From assembly GCA_046704445.1 (NCBI GenBank), contig JBJKRW010000064.1, positions 1 to 8,272 of the forward strand: 8,272 nucleotides of DNA, in the 5' to 3' direction. The translations under genes were made by a program, and so were the position numbers. Position 1 is the first letter of the stretch. Each line of letters begins with the position of its first letter. Below, one piece after another: positions 1 through 7,387 of this stretch. Source of the DNA: JBJKRW01 sp046704445 (GTDB lineage: Bacteria; Patescibacteriota; Microgenomatia; UBA1406; GWC2-37-13). Under the pieces are notes generated by a model that saw only the letters and a list, made by a program, of their open reading frames with translations, had not been told where the DNA came from and ran no database searches.

Positions 1-753
1 ATAGCGCGAATCGCAAAAAAACACAAAATTAAGGTGATCTATGATGCGGCGCATGCATTTGGTGTACAGATAGACGGTAACTCTGTATTAAATTTCGGAG
101 ATGTCTCTACTTTAAGTTTTCATGCTACGAAACTTTTTCATACCGTCGAGGGGGGGGCGGTTATCACGAATGACGATAAGGTTGCCGAACGAATTGCGCT
201 ACAGCGAAGTTTTGGATTTATCGGTGACGATTATTTTATTCCGGGAATTAACGCAAAAAACTCCGAATTTCATGCGGCAATGGGTCTTGCCGTTTTGTCG
301 AACATTGCCGGAATACAAAAGAAAAGGAAAAAGCTGGTTGAGCTTTATGACAGTTTATTAAGTAGAAGTTTTATTGCAAGACCCAATATTTCTCGTTTCG
401 TCACATATAATTACTGCTACTATCCTGTTTTTTTCCGCTCTGAAGAAGAACTTTTGAAAGTCAAAAACACGTTGGAGAGATTCGGAATATTTTCGAGAAG
501 ATACTTTTACCCGTCCCTGAATACGTTGCCGTATCTGCGGATCCACAAACCGTGTCCCGTATCCGAAAGTCTTTCAAAACGAGCGTTATGTTTGCCTTTG
601 TCGTACGACTTGTCGTATTCAAACGTACGATCGATCGCAAATTTAATAAACGCGATACTTTTTGAACATATAAAGAACCGACAATCTCCAGCGGTGGATG
701 AGAAAAAAAGGGTTATATTATTTGATTCGTCATTTCAATATGAATCACCGTAA
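1..753 (+). CDS. DegT/DnrJ/EryC1/StrS-family sugar-nucleotide aminotransferase (5' truncated)
   Basis: This is the C-terminal 250 residues of a PLP-dependent aminotransferase that installs an amino group on a nucleotide-linked keto-sugar in the cytoplasm, supplying amino-deoxy sugars for surface glycans. The frame is open from base 1, so the GTG at 34 is not the true start; family members run about 360-390 residues, so roughly the first third is missing. Visible family signatures, numbered from base 1, are the YDAAHAFG segment (Asp15, expected to contact the PLP ring nitrogen), SFHATK with the Schiff-base lysine Lys44, EGGA just after it, and GINAKNSEFHAAMG (82-95). The last 20 or so residues look unconserved and overlap the next gene. 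An 8-G run (150-157) lies in the EGGA codons. The exact sugar product cannot be told from this fragment. Family assignment is firm; the substrate is open. Confidence 0.93.
   Translation: MARIAKKHKIKVIYDAAHAFGVQIDGNSVLNFGDVSTLSFHATKLFHTVEGGAVITNDDKVAERIALQRSFGFIGDDYFIPGINAKNSEFHAAMGLAVLSNIAGIQKKRKKLVELYDSLLSRSFIARPNISRFVTYNYCYYPVFFRSEEELLKVKNTLERFGIFSRRYFYPSLNTLPYLRIHKPCPVSESLSKRALCLPLSYDLSYSNVRSIANLINAILFEHIKNRQSPAVDEKKRVILFDSSFQYESP
150..157 (+). repeat. Homopolymeric G8 tract inside the aminotransferase gene
   Basis: Eight consecutive G residues span the codons for the conserved Glu-Gly-Gly-Ala segment. The reading frame is intact at this length. It stands out in an AT-rich window whose other homopolymers are mostly A or T. 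Such a tract can slip during replication, and it is also a common site of sequencing error. Confidence 0.9.
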
Positions 754-1675
754 AAGAACATCTGTATCTATTGGCATTGCTGCATACAACGAACAGAATA
801 CAATCGGTCAGTTATTGGTTTCGATACTGAAACAGAAAAAACATACATTTAATCTGAGAAAAATTATCGTGGTTTCCGACGGTTCTACGGACAAAACAAA
901 CGCAATAGTGTGCGGCCTGGCTAAACAAAATCACGAAATCCAGCTCTCGTACGACAGCAGGAGATTGGGCAAGTCCGAAAGACTCAATCAACTCTATAGG
1001 ATGAATACCAGCGATGTTTTTATACAGTTGGACGCGGATATTGTACTGGCTCATGCAGATGTTTTGGAATCTTTATTGTCCGGATTTTACGACAGAACCG
1101 TATATCTTGTAGGAGGGAACAACCTTCCTGTGGAGGATGTAGGGACGGTCGGGCATTTAATTAATCACTGGTATACAATTTGGTATTCGATAAGAATTAA
1201 TGTGCGAAAAGGTGACTTTATTCATAACTCTCACAGTTGCATATTGGCATTGAGTAAGGAATTTACCGAGCAGCTCGTGCTGGACAGAAACATAACTTCG
1301 GACGGTCAATTTATCTATTGCAGGTGTAAAGAGCTGAAAAAAAAATTTGTCTATAGGGACGATGCCCGCGCGTATTTCAGATTGCCTTCCAAATTGAACG
1401 ATTATCTTGTCCAACTTTCAAGGGCGCCGGATGAACGAAAACAGCTGTCGGAACATTTTGGAAACTGGATTAATGCGCTCTATGCATTTCCCGATTCTCT
1501 TAAGTTGCGTGTCTTGACGAGCTATTTAATTCGAAATCCTGTTCTGACTTTAGGATCTCTTTTATTCATGAAGATTACAGAGATATTTCCTAAAAATAAA
1601 TCTTTAAAAAGCGAACACGGGATATGGTTTCCGATAAATTCAACAAAACATATAATCCGTTCGTCAATAAAATAA
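698..1675 (+). CDS. GT2-family (GT-A fold) glycosyltransferase
   Basis: This is a family 2 glycosyltransferase that transfers a sugar from a nucleotide donor to a growing glycan or lipid carrier at the cytoplasmic face. Numbered from the ATG at 698, motifs appear in the usual order: an AAYNE nucleotide-binding start (28-32), VVSDGSTD (58-65), the metal-binding DAD (112-114), a TSDGQF segment that fits the catalytic-base position (Asp202), and QLSRA (239-243), resembling the QxxRW acceptor motif with Ala for Trp. The QxxRW-like motif is more typical of processive or membrane-associated GT2 enzymes, but no strong transmembrane segment is evident; residues 270-290 are only moderately hydrophobic. 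The ATG at 698 overlaps the aminotransferase by 56 nt and has GGTGG directly abutting it; an in-frame ATG at 740 would cut the overlap to 14 nt and still precede the catalytic domain. Which start is used is uncertain. Donor and acceptor are unknown. Confidence 0.9.
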   Translation: MRKKGLYYLIRHFNMNHRKRTSVSIGIAAYNEQNTIGQLLVSILKQKKHTFNLRKIIVVSDGSTDKTNAIVCGLAKQNHEIQLSYDSRRLGKSERLNQLYRMNTSDVFIQLDADIVLAHADVLESLLSGFYDRTVYLVGGNNLPVEDVGTVGHLINHWYTIWYSIRINVRKGDFIHNSHSCILALSKEFTEQLVLDRNITSDGQFIYCRCKELKKKFVYRDDARAYFRLPSKLNDYLVQLSRAPDERKQLSEHFGNWINALYAFPDSLKLRVLTSYLIRNPVLTLGSLLFMKITEIFPKNKSLKSEHGIWFPINSTKHIIRSSIK

Positions 1676-1676
1676 T

Positions 1677-3209
1677 ATGAAAAAAATCTTTTTCTCTACA
1701 GGATTTACCGTAGGAATTATTGTTATATTTTCATTGGTAATCTATGGTTTTTCGATGAGGGGGAATGCAGGAAATCCGACGACTCAGAAAAATCTAGTTG
1801 TATTCTCACAAGCCACATTTCCATTTGAATCATCTCATGAGCGTTCTACTTTTTCTCAGGTTGTGTCGATCGTGCGAGATCATCGACTGAATTTTAGCAA
1901 AAAGCTTGCGGATTTTTCCGTTCCCGATGTTGCGTATCTGAAAGGAAAATTTTATAGCTATTTTCCTCCGGGCGTGGCATTTCTTATTATGCCTCTTTAT
2001 CTTTTGGGTCGTTCGGTGCACATGAGTCAATTTATCTCTTATGCCACAATTCCTATCGTTTCCACGGCTTCCCTGATTTTTCTCTATCTTATTGCGGTGA
2101 ATGTTCTGGGTTTTCCGAAGCGGTTCGCGGTCTTTTCTGTGTTTCTCTATGCATTTTCTTCTACGGCGTGGCCATATTCGATTACCATTTATCAGCATAT
2201 TCCTGCAGTTTTTCTGATACTTTCGATTTTTTACTTTGCCTGGTTATTCCGTAAAAGTAAAAAAAATAGCTGGATTTGGGCAACGGTAATCTGGTTTGAA
2301 TTCGGTATTTCCTTTTTGTTTGATTATCCTAATCCGATTTTACTGTTTCCTGTCATAATATATTTTTTTATAAGCTCTGTGACGATAAGGAAAAATATCA
2401 GCCGTTTCATTATACGCGTTAATCTATACACGTGTATTACTTCAATTATTTTTTTTATCGTTATGGCGGGATTTGCTATTTATAACATAAAGGCATACGG
2501 GAACTGGAAAATGCTCTCCAATAATCTTCCCCGGTATGAAATAAAAAACATCGCAAAACTGCAAAAAAAGATTGTCAATACAAAATATACCACAACAAAA
2601 CTTGCTTCAACATTTCTCGAGGAGCGTTTGCCAAATGGTTTTTATGAGCTTTTAATTGCGCCGGACAAAGGGTTATTGGTGTTTTCGCCGGTCTTTATTG
2701 TGATGATTATAGGGATTTATACAGCATTTAAGAAATACAAAAATCTTGAAATATCAATTTTGGGAAGCATAGTATTCGTAAACTTCTTGCTGTATTCAAG
2801 TTTTGGAGATCCCTGGGGTGGTTGGGCATTTGGTCCCAGATATCTTATTCCCAGTATGTCGGTGGGTTCTTTATTTGTAGGAATATTTCTGAGAAAATAT
2901 TGGCGATCTCTTTATGTTCGAATCGCGATGCTGGTACTTATTGGAATTTCGTCCGCTATTGCACTCTTGGGAGTTCTCACGACAAACGCGCTTCCTCCTA
3001 AAGTTGAGGCGACATATCTTCATATCCAGTACGGGATCCCTTATGCGTTCGAATATTTAAGGAAAGGGATAACGGATAATTTTATTTTTAATACTTTTTT
3101 CTCGCAGCGTATTACGCTTTTTCAGTATTTTATCGGAATGTATGCACTAATAATGTTTGTTTTTTTCGCATTGTTTTTTATTAAGAATAACAATATCTAT
3201 GAATTTTGA
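1677..3209 (+). CDS. Polytopic membrane protein, GT-C-type glycosyltransferase (PMT/ArnT-like)
   Basis: This 510-residue protein has an N-terminal membrane anchor (about 4-24), a loop, and then many hydrophobic helices from about 100 to 500. That layout fits GT-C enzymes, which use polyprenyl-phosphate-linked sugars on the outer face of the membrane. The first large loop carries SVPDVAYLKGKFYSYFPPG (81-99), where Asp84 is a candidate catalytic acid because GT-C enzymes keep acidic residues in this loop. A later loop carries GLLVFSPVF (332-340) and WGGWAFGPRY (380-389), which I recognise from bacterial membrane proteins of this class. The start lies 1 nt after the preceding stop and has no recognisable Shine-Dalgarno, so translation probably depends on coupling. 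An O-antigen ligase or other polytopic enzyme is possible but fits the loop motifs less well. The sugar and acceptor cannot be predicted. Confidence 0.75.
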   Translation: MKKIFFSTGFTVGIIVIFSLVIYGFSMRGNAGNPTTQKNLVVFSQATFPFESSHERSTFSQVVSIVRDHRLNFSKKLADFSVPDVAYLKGKFYSYFPPGVAFLIMPLYLLGRSVHMSQFISYATIPIVSTASLIFLYLIAVNVLGFPKRFAVFSVFLYAFSSTAWPYSITIYQHIPAVFLILSIFYFAWLFRKSKKNSWIWATVIWFEFGISFLFDYPNPILLFPVIIYFFISSVTIRKNISRFIIRVNLYTCITSIIFFIVMAGFAIYNIKAYGNWKMLSNNLPRYEIKNIAKLQKKIVNTKYTTTKLASTFLEERLPNGFYELLIAPDKGLLVFSPVFIVMIIGIYTAFKKYKNLEISILGSIVFVNFLLYSSFGDPWGGWAFGPRYLIPSMSVGSLFVGIFLRKYWRSLYVRIAMLVLIGISSAIALLGVLTTNALPPKVEATYLHIQYGIPYAFEYLRKGITDNFIFNTFFSQRITLFQYFIGMYALIMFVFFALFFIKNNNIYEF

Positions 3210-4788
3210 GTTACAGACAGGAATAGAAGGAATCGACAGAATACGGAATTTTATTCTACGAATAAAATGGGAAAGGGTTATTGTAATATTTTCGCTATTT
3301 CTGGCGGTCATAGCAACATACTATTCTTTTTCCCACGATCTGATTATCGCATACGGAGATGCGGAATCGCATCTGAATATTGCGAAAAGAGTAGTTCAGG
3401 GTTTGACGCCGGGATTTGCGCAACTCGGTGGTGTGTGGCTGCCTCTTCCTCATATATTGATGATTCCGTTTGTGATATTTGATCCGCTCTGGAGAAGCGG
3501 TTTGGCGGGGTCCATTGTGTCGGGAATCGCCTTTATAGTGACAGGAATGGTCCTTTACAAAATGACCATGCTGTTGACAAACAATATTTTCGCTTCGCTT
3601 ATGACGTATCTTGCGTTTGCGTTAAATCCGAATATCCTTTATTTGCAGACAACACCCATGACAGAGCTTCCTCTTCTGGCTTTTTTTGTTTTGTCGGGCT
3701 ATTATTTTATTAAATATCTAAAAAACGACCGAAAAGTAGGATCTCATCTTCTCGCGGGTTTTTTTGGTTTTTGTGCTGCCTTGTCAAGATATGACGGATG
3801 GTTTCTCGTTTTGTTTGAATCCATGGTGATCGTGGTAGCGGGAATCGCAAAGCACGAGGATTGGGGTAAAATTGAAGGAAAATATCTGGTTTTTTCTACT
3901 CTTGGATATTTTGCGGTAGGATTGTGGTTTGTGTGGGATTTCATTATTTTGGGCGACCCGCTTTATTTTACTAACAGTAAGTTTTCCGCTCATGCTCAGC
4001 AACTTAACTGGTTGCATAAAGGAGAATTACCCGCCTATCATAATCCGATTTTGTCGTTTTTATATTATTTGGTTACCTCAATGAGTGATACGGGCATTAT
4101 TATTTTCGGCGTATCCGTAATCGGGTTACTATTGTTTCTCAGCTATAGAAAACAGGTTCTCAGATATTTGATCGCATTTGTGCTTTTCATTCCCTTTTTG
4201 TTTAATGTAATTGCGTTGTATACTGGTCAGTCCGTGATTTTTATCCCGCACCTGACCCCGGTTGGATTCGAATGGCGTTTGTTCAATGTCAGATATGGTG
4301 TTCTGATGATTCCGGTTTTTGCCTTTTTTTTCGGATACGCGTTCTATCGCATTAAAAAAACAGGAGTCAAGATATTAATTCTCGTATTGTTTGTGTTTCA
4401 GTTTTTGTTATACGGCGTCGGATATTCCAAAGTTATGACGCTCGCCGATGGAACGAGTGGTCTGTCGAGAGCAAAAAGACCGGACGCGGAATATTTTATG
4501 AAGGAACACTACGATCATGGGTTGGTACTTTTGGACGATTACGCAAGAACATTGAGCATAATACGAAGCGGTATTCCTATGCAGGATGTTATTTATGTAG
4601 GAAACAAACCTTATTGGCAGGAATCACTCGTAGATCCCGAACGGTATGCAACGTGGATAATCATGCAAAAAAATGACGATGTGTGGAAACATATCTACGA
4701 AAATCCGGCGGTGCGGGGACGCTTGTATAAATATTTTCAGAAAGTGTATACCTCACCCCAGATATTAATATTTAAGAAAACGTCATGA
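3199..4788 (+). CDS. Polytopic membrane glycosyltransferase of GT-C / family 39 type
   Basis: This 529-residue integral membrane protein resembles dolichyl-phosphate-mannose-type mannosyltransferases. After a first helix (about 25-45) the extracytoplasmic loop has YGDAESH (52-58), whose Asp54 and Glu56 fit the acidic catalytic motif of GT-C enzymes, followed by GGVWLPLPH (77-85). Further conserved-looking elements are TTPMTELP (151-158), SRYDGW (196-201) and WRLFNVRYG (359-367), separated by hydrophobic helices; the last helix ends near 406. A soluble tail of about 120 residues (410-529, with VLLDDYART at 442-450) lies probably outside the membrane. I chose the ATG at 3199, which overlaps the preceding gene by 11 nt; the frame also opens at a TTG at 3157, but that would force a longer overlap and adds a segment unlike the family. 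It differs enough from the preceding transferase to suggest successive transfer steps rather than a simple duplication. Confidence 0.8.
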   Translation: MNFELQTGIEGIDRIRNFILRIKWERVIVIFSLFLAVIATYYSFSHDLIIAYGDAESHLNIAKRVVQGLTPGFAQLGGVWLPLPHILMIPFVIFDPLWRSGLAGSIVSGIAFIVTGMVLYKMTMLLTNNIFASLMTYLAFALNPNILYLQTTPMTELPLLAFFVLSGYYFIKYLKNDRKVGSHLLAGFFGFCAALSRYDGWFLVLFESMVIVVAGIAKHEDWGKIEGKYLVFSTLGYFAVGLWFVWDFIILGDPLYFTNSKFSAHAQQLNWLHKGELPAYHNPILSFLYYLVTSMSDTGIIIFGVSVIGLLLFLSYRKQVLRYLIAFVLFIPFLFNVIALYTGQSVIFIPHLTPVGFEWRLFNVRYGVLMIPVFAFFFGYAFYRIKKTGVKILILVLFVFQFLLYGVGYSKVMTLADGTSGLSRAKRPDAEYFMKEHYDHGLVLLDDYARTLSIIRSGIPMQDVIYVGNKPYWQESLVDPERYATWIIMQKNDDVWKHIYENPAVRGRLYKYFQKVYTSPQILIFKKTS

Positions 4789-6026
4789 TAAAACGATTAT
4801 TATTGTTCATCGTTGTTCTATTCATAATTCCGGTTCATGTCAGCGCGCGCACAAGATTCTTTAAGGTTCAATCCATAGATACGATGAAGTATTCCAGGGA
4901 TCTGGCCCGTGAAAAACTAAACGATCACATTTTTGATAAGGAAATCGATACGGAAATTAAGAATATCGCACAAACAGGGGCAACTCATGTTGCGATCGAT
5001 ACTCCGTATGATAACGAGTTTGTTCCCTTTCTTAAACAATGGGTTGCTGTTGTGAGAAAATACAAGCTTCATGTATGGTTCCGAGGAAATTTTTCCGGAT
5101 GGGAGGAATGGTTCGGCTATTCCAAGATATCAAGAAAGGATCATATTAAAATGACCAAAGACTTCATAGAGCAAAACGCGAATCTATTTCAGGACGGAGA
5201 CATATTTACTCCCTGTCCGGAGTGTGAGAACGGCGGACCGGGCGATCCTCGTCAGACCGGCGACGTTGAAGGTTTTCGCCGTTTTATGATTGACGAGTTT
5301 AATACGACAAAATCCTCGTTTCACACAATTCATAAAAAAGTGGCGTCGAACTATGCTTCCATGAATGGGGATGTTGCTCGACTCATCATGGACGACGCAA
5401 CAATAAGAGCAATGGATGATGTTATCGCAATTGACCATTATGTTAAATCGCCTGAGGACTATCGGAATGATCTTAAGAAGTTTGCACAAAGAAACGGAGG
5501 GAAAGTTAAAATCGTTCTGAGCGAATTTGGAGCGCCGATTCCCGATCTTCAGGGGAACCTTTCCGAACAGTCTCAGGCGCGTTGGATCGCGGACGTTTTT
5601 AACGAAATTATAGCAATTCCTCAGGTCACGGGAGTGAATTATTGGGCAAACAAAGGAAGCAGTACCGCTCTCTGGAAAGATAATAACAGTCAGACACAGG
5701 CGGTTTCAGTACTTACCTCATATTATACACCAATTCAGGTATCGGGATTTATTACTGACGATCAGGGAAACAGAGTCGACAAGGTTTCTGTATCGACTAA
5801 GAATCGCTCGACAGAGTCGGAGGGAGGGTATTATGCGTTACCGGTATTCAGAAAGCAGTCTGTGTATTTTCACAAGCATGGTTATATTTCGATAAATATT
5901 AATATTATCGAACAGCACGAGCAGAATATTAAACGGGACATAGTGATACGGAGTATTCATGTGAATCCGATAAGAAATTTTCTTGAAAAGATGATTCAAA
6001 CTATTTATTCATTATTTAGAGTATGA
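4785..6026 (+). CDS. Secreted TIM-barrel glycoside hydrolase (clan GH-A-like) with C-terminal carboxypeptidase-regulatory-like domain
   Basis: This is a probable exported glycosidase of 413 residues. Residues 1-21 form a signal peptide with likely cleavage after VHVSA. The body to about 312 has the alternating pattern of a beta/alpha barrel: VAIDTPYD (69-76), VWFRGNFSGW (97-106), DIFTPCPECENGG (139-151), IAIDHY (214-219), IVLSEFGAP (243-251) and VNYWANK (284-290). In clan GH-A the acid/base and nucleophile glutamates sit at the ends of strands 4 and 7, matching Glu146 or Glu148 and Glu247. Two cysteines (144 and 147) bracket Glu146, which is unusual. Residues 317-389 look like a carboxypeptidase-regulatory beta-sandwich (VSGFITDDQGNRV, then GGYYALP). 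An amphipathic helix closes the protein (about 395-413). It overlaps both neighbours by ATGA. Within a glycan-synthesis operon it may trim or release the polymer, as GH39 PslG does in the Psl system. Substrate and exact GH family are not identified. Confidence 0.75.
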   Translation: MIKRLLLFIVVLFIIPVHVSARTRFFKVQSIDTMKYSRDLAREKLNDHIFDKEIDTEIKNIAQTGATHVAIDTPYDNEFVPFLKQWVAVVRKYKLHVWFRGNFSGWEEWFGYSKISRKDHIKMTKDFIEQNANLFQDGDIFTPCPECENGGPGDPRQTGDVEGFRRFMIDEFNTTKSSFHTIHKKVASNYASMNGDVARLIMDDATIRAMDDVIAIDHYVKSPEDYRNDLKKFAQRNGGKVKIVLSEFGAPIPDLQGNLSEQSQARWIADVFNEIIAIPQVTGVNYWANKGSSTALWKDNNSQTQAVSVLTSYYTPIQVSGFITDDQGNRVDKVSVSTKNRSTESEGGYYALPVFRKQSVYFHKHGYISININIIEQHEQNIKRDIVIRSIHVNPIRNFLEKMIQTIYSLFRV

Positions 6027-6664
6027 TAGAGTCTAATACGGCAGAAAAAAATTTGGTTGATTTTTTCAGACAGTACGAAAAAGTGCGGTACGAAAAAAAA
6101 GAAATATTGGTAAGTCATTACGATCAAGTCGTAAACTCTGCATATTTTCTTGATAGAGGATATGTATCCGCTTCAATAGTCTCCAAATATGGGGAGCAGA
6201 TGATTCTTGACATACTGAAACCGGGTTCATTGCTTCCAATGATTTATCCCTACGATCACGTTCCAAACTCTCTCGAATTCAGGGCATTGACATTCTGTTC
6301 ATTGTTTAAAGCGCCCATCAGGGATACTTTTGAATATGTAAAGAAATCACAGGATCTTCAAGACTTTATTCTTAAACAATACGGATTTTATTTTAAAAAT
6401 CTGGTGACATTACTCGGTTATCTGCGCTTTGATCATGCGAGAGAGCGGATTTTTCATCTCATGAATCATTTGGGAGAAATGTACGGACAACGCAAAAACG
6501 GTTACTATATAATAGATATCCCCTTTGTAAATAAGGATATTGCTGCATATACAGGATTATCACGGGAAACCGTTTCAAGAGAAATATCCCGGTTGATAAA
6601 AAACAAAACAATCGACCGAAGAAAAAGAAAATTGCGAATAAAAATTGAGGAAGGTGAGAGATAA
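6023..6664 (+). CDS. CRP/FNR-family transcriptional regulator, paralogue 1
   Basis: This cytoplasmic DNA-binding protein of 213 residues has the two-domain CRP layout: a cyclic-nucleotide-binding-type beta-barrel (about 10-100), a long dimerisation helix (about 103-150) and a winged helix-turn-helix (about 165-210). The recognition helix is GLSRETVSREI (178-188), matching the CRP consensus GxSRETVxR. The segment where CRP binds cAMP phosphate reads LKPGSLLPM (65-73) then PNSLEFRALT (81-90); the Arg-Ser pair expected there is absent. There is only one cysteine (92), so no FNR-type Fe-S cluster. The effector is therefore unknown. It is translationally coupled by ATGA to the glycoside hydrolase, implying co-expression with the glycan operon, and ends flush against the convergent paralogue. 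Family assignment is secure; activator or repressor role is not. Confidence 0.9.
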   Translation: MIESNTAEKNLVDFFRQYEKVRYEKKEILVSHYDQVVNSAYFLDRGYVSASIVSKYGEQMILDILKPGSLLPMIYPYDHVPNSLEFRALTFCSLFKAPIRDTFEYVKKSQDLQDFILKQYGFYFKNLVTLLGYLRFDHARERIFHLMNHLGEMYGQRKNGYYIIDIPFVNKDIAAYTGLSRETVSREISRLIKNKTIDRRKRKLRIKIEEGER

Positions 6665-7321
6665 TTACTCGGCTACTCCAAGCATGTTCTCAAGCTCTTT
6701 CATATTTGTTGCCATATATCTTCCCTTTGATTTCTGAAGAATTTTTTCATTCATAATTTGTTTGAGTTCGCGGGTTACGGTTTCTCTTGTTAACCCTACA
6801 GAGTTTGCAATATCCTTATGCGTGGTTTTTAAAGGCAGAGCTACGGACGATTTCTCTACGGCTCCGAAACGTTTCATCATAAGATAAAAATACATGAGAA
6901 TTTTATTTCGGGCGGTATTAATGGCAATACTTTCAATAATTTTTGTCATTCCGTCAAGTCCTCTTCCAAGTCGTTTGGCCAGGTCGTAAGTGAGTTCATT
7001 ATTATTTTGTATATACGAAATAACTTCGGGACTCGGCGCGCGGTATACTTGAGTTTCCGTAACCGCACCGAAATTAAATCGATTAGGAAGGTTGTTCATG
7101 CATGTAATCATGGGAAAATAGGAATTAGGTTTTAGAACCGTTATGTTAATTTCCGATCCGGTTATCGTATGTACGTATAAACGGACCAATCCTTTTTTAA
7201 TAAAATAGACATATATATTGTTTTCCGTGTCAGAGCGAACTATTGTTTCATTTCTCTTAAAAGAGAACAGTTTGTAGTTACTAAAAAAATTGAGTAGTAT
7301 TTTGTCCACCGTTCTTTCCAT
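6665..7321 (-). CDS. CRP/FNR-family transcriptional regulator, paralogue 2
   Basis: This 218-residue regulator has the same layout as its convergent neighbour: effector-type beta-barrel (about 10-95), dimerisation helix (about 98-150) and winged helix-turn-helix (about 165-205) with recognition helix GLTRETVTREL (176-186). The pocket segment LKPNSYFPMI (63-72), PNRF (79-82) and YRAP (93-96) lines up with the paralogue's LKPGSLLPMI, PNSL and FKAP, again without the cAMP-binding Arg/Ser. One cysteine (74) rules out an FNR-type cluster. I chose the ATG at 7321-7319. The frame extends to a TTG at 7357, but that TTG is part of a good -35 element and the matching -10 lies between it and the ATG, so the longer form would not be transcribed from this promoter. 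It stands divergent to the exported-protein gene and may control it or itself through the dyads between them. Confidence 0.9.
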   Translation of the reverse strand: MERTVDKILLNFFSNYKLFSFKRNETIVRSDTENNIYVYFIKKGLVRLYVHTITGSEINITVLKPNSYFPMITCMNNLPNRFNFGAVTETQVYRAPSPEVISYIQNNNELTYDLAKRLGRGLDGMTKIIESIAINTARNKILMYFYLMMKRFGAVEKSSVALPLKTTHKDIANSVGLTRETVTRELKQIMNEKILQKSKGRYMATNMKELENMLGVAE

Positions 7322-7328
7322 CCTTGAT

Positions 7329-7357
7329 ATTATACCAGATAATGCCTTTTTCGGCAA
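7329..7357 (-). promoter_or_regulatory. Promoter of the minus-strand CRP/FNR regulator (extended -10)
   Basis: Read on the minus strand, TTGCCG (7357-7352) is followed by a 17-bp spacer and TATAAT (7334-7329), preceded by TG one base upstream to form an extended -10. Initiation 6-8 nt past the -10 would fall at about 7323-7321, so the transcript would start at or within a few bases of the ATG. AAGG abuts the ATG but would be at the very 5' end of the mRNA and could not act as a normal Shine-Dalgarno. Confidence 0.75.
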
Positions 7358-7364
7358 AAATTAA

Positions 7365-7378
7365 GTGATATATATTAC
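7365..7378. promoter_or_regulatory. FNR/CRP-like operator dyad A (imperfect)
   Basis: GTGAT-ATAT-ATTAC has two 5-bp arms around a 4-bp spacer with 4 of 5 positions symmetric, the spacing of FNR-type sites (TTGAT-N4-ATCAA). It lies just upstream of the regulator's -35, centred about 49.5 bp from that gene's predicted start. It shares 9 of 10 bases (TGATATATAT versus TGATATAAAT) with dyad B, exactly 23 bp away. Binding by the neighbouring regulator is inferred. Confidence 0.5.
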
Positions 7379-7387
7379 CTATTAAAT

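Noticed and set aside
34..36. GTG as a start of the aminotransferase
   Set aside because: The frame is open upstream to base 1 and the family needs more than 100 additional N-terminal residues, so the gene is simply cut by the window edge.
601..638. Cluster of palindromic words (TCGTACGA, CGTACG, CGATCGATCG)
   Set aside because: It lies within coding sequence of the aminotransferase, has no repeat-unit spacing and encodes an ordinary part of the protein, so composition is a sufficient explanation.
1830..2198. Minus-strand 122-codon open frame inside the first GT-C gene
   Set aside because: It is very rich in Arg, Lys and Ile as expected for the complement of a hydrophobic coding region, has no recognisable motif, and lies wholly within a well-supported gene.
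3157..3198. TTG start 42 nt upstream of the second GT-C gene's ATG
   Set aside because: It would give a 53-nt overlap with the preceding gene and a Phe/Cys-rich extension; the ATG at 3199 gives an 11-nt overlap consistent with the rest of the operon.
5983..6011. Possible internal promoter (TTGAAA, 17 bp, TATTCA) before the first CRP/FNR gene
   Set aside because: The -10 matches only three consensus bases and the gene is already joined by ATGA overlap to the upstream cistron; chance occurrence in AT-rich DNA is likely.
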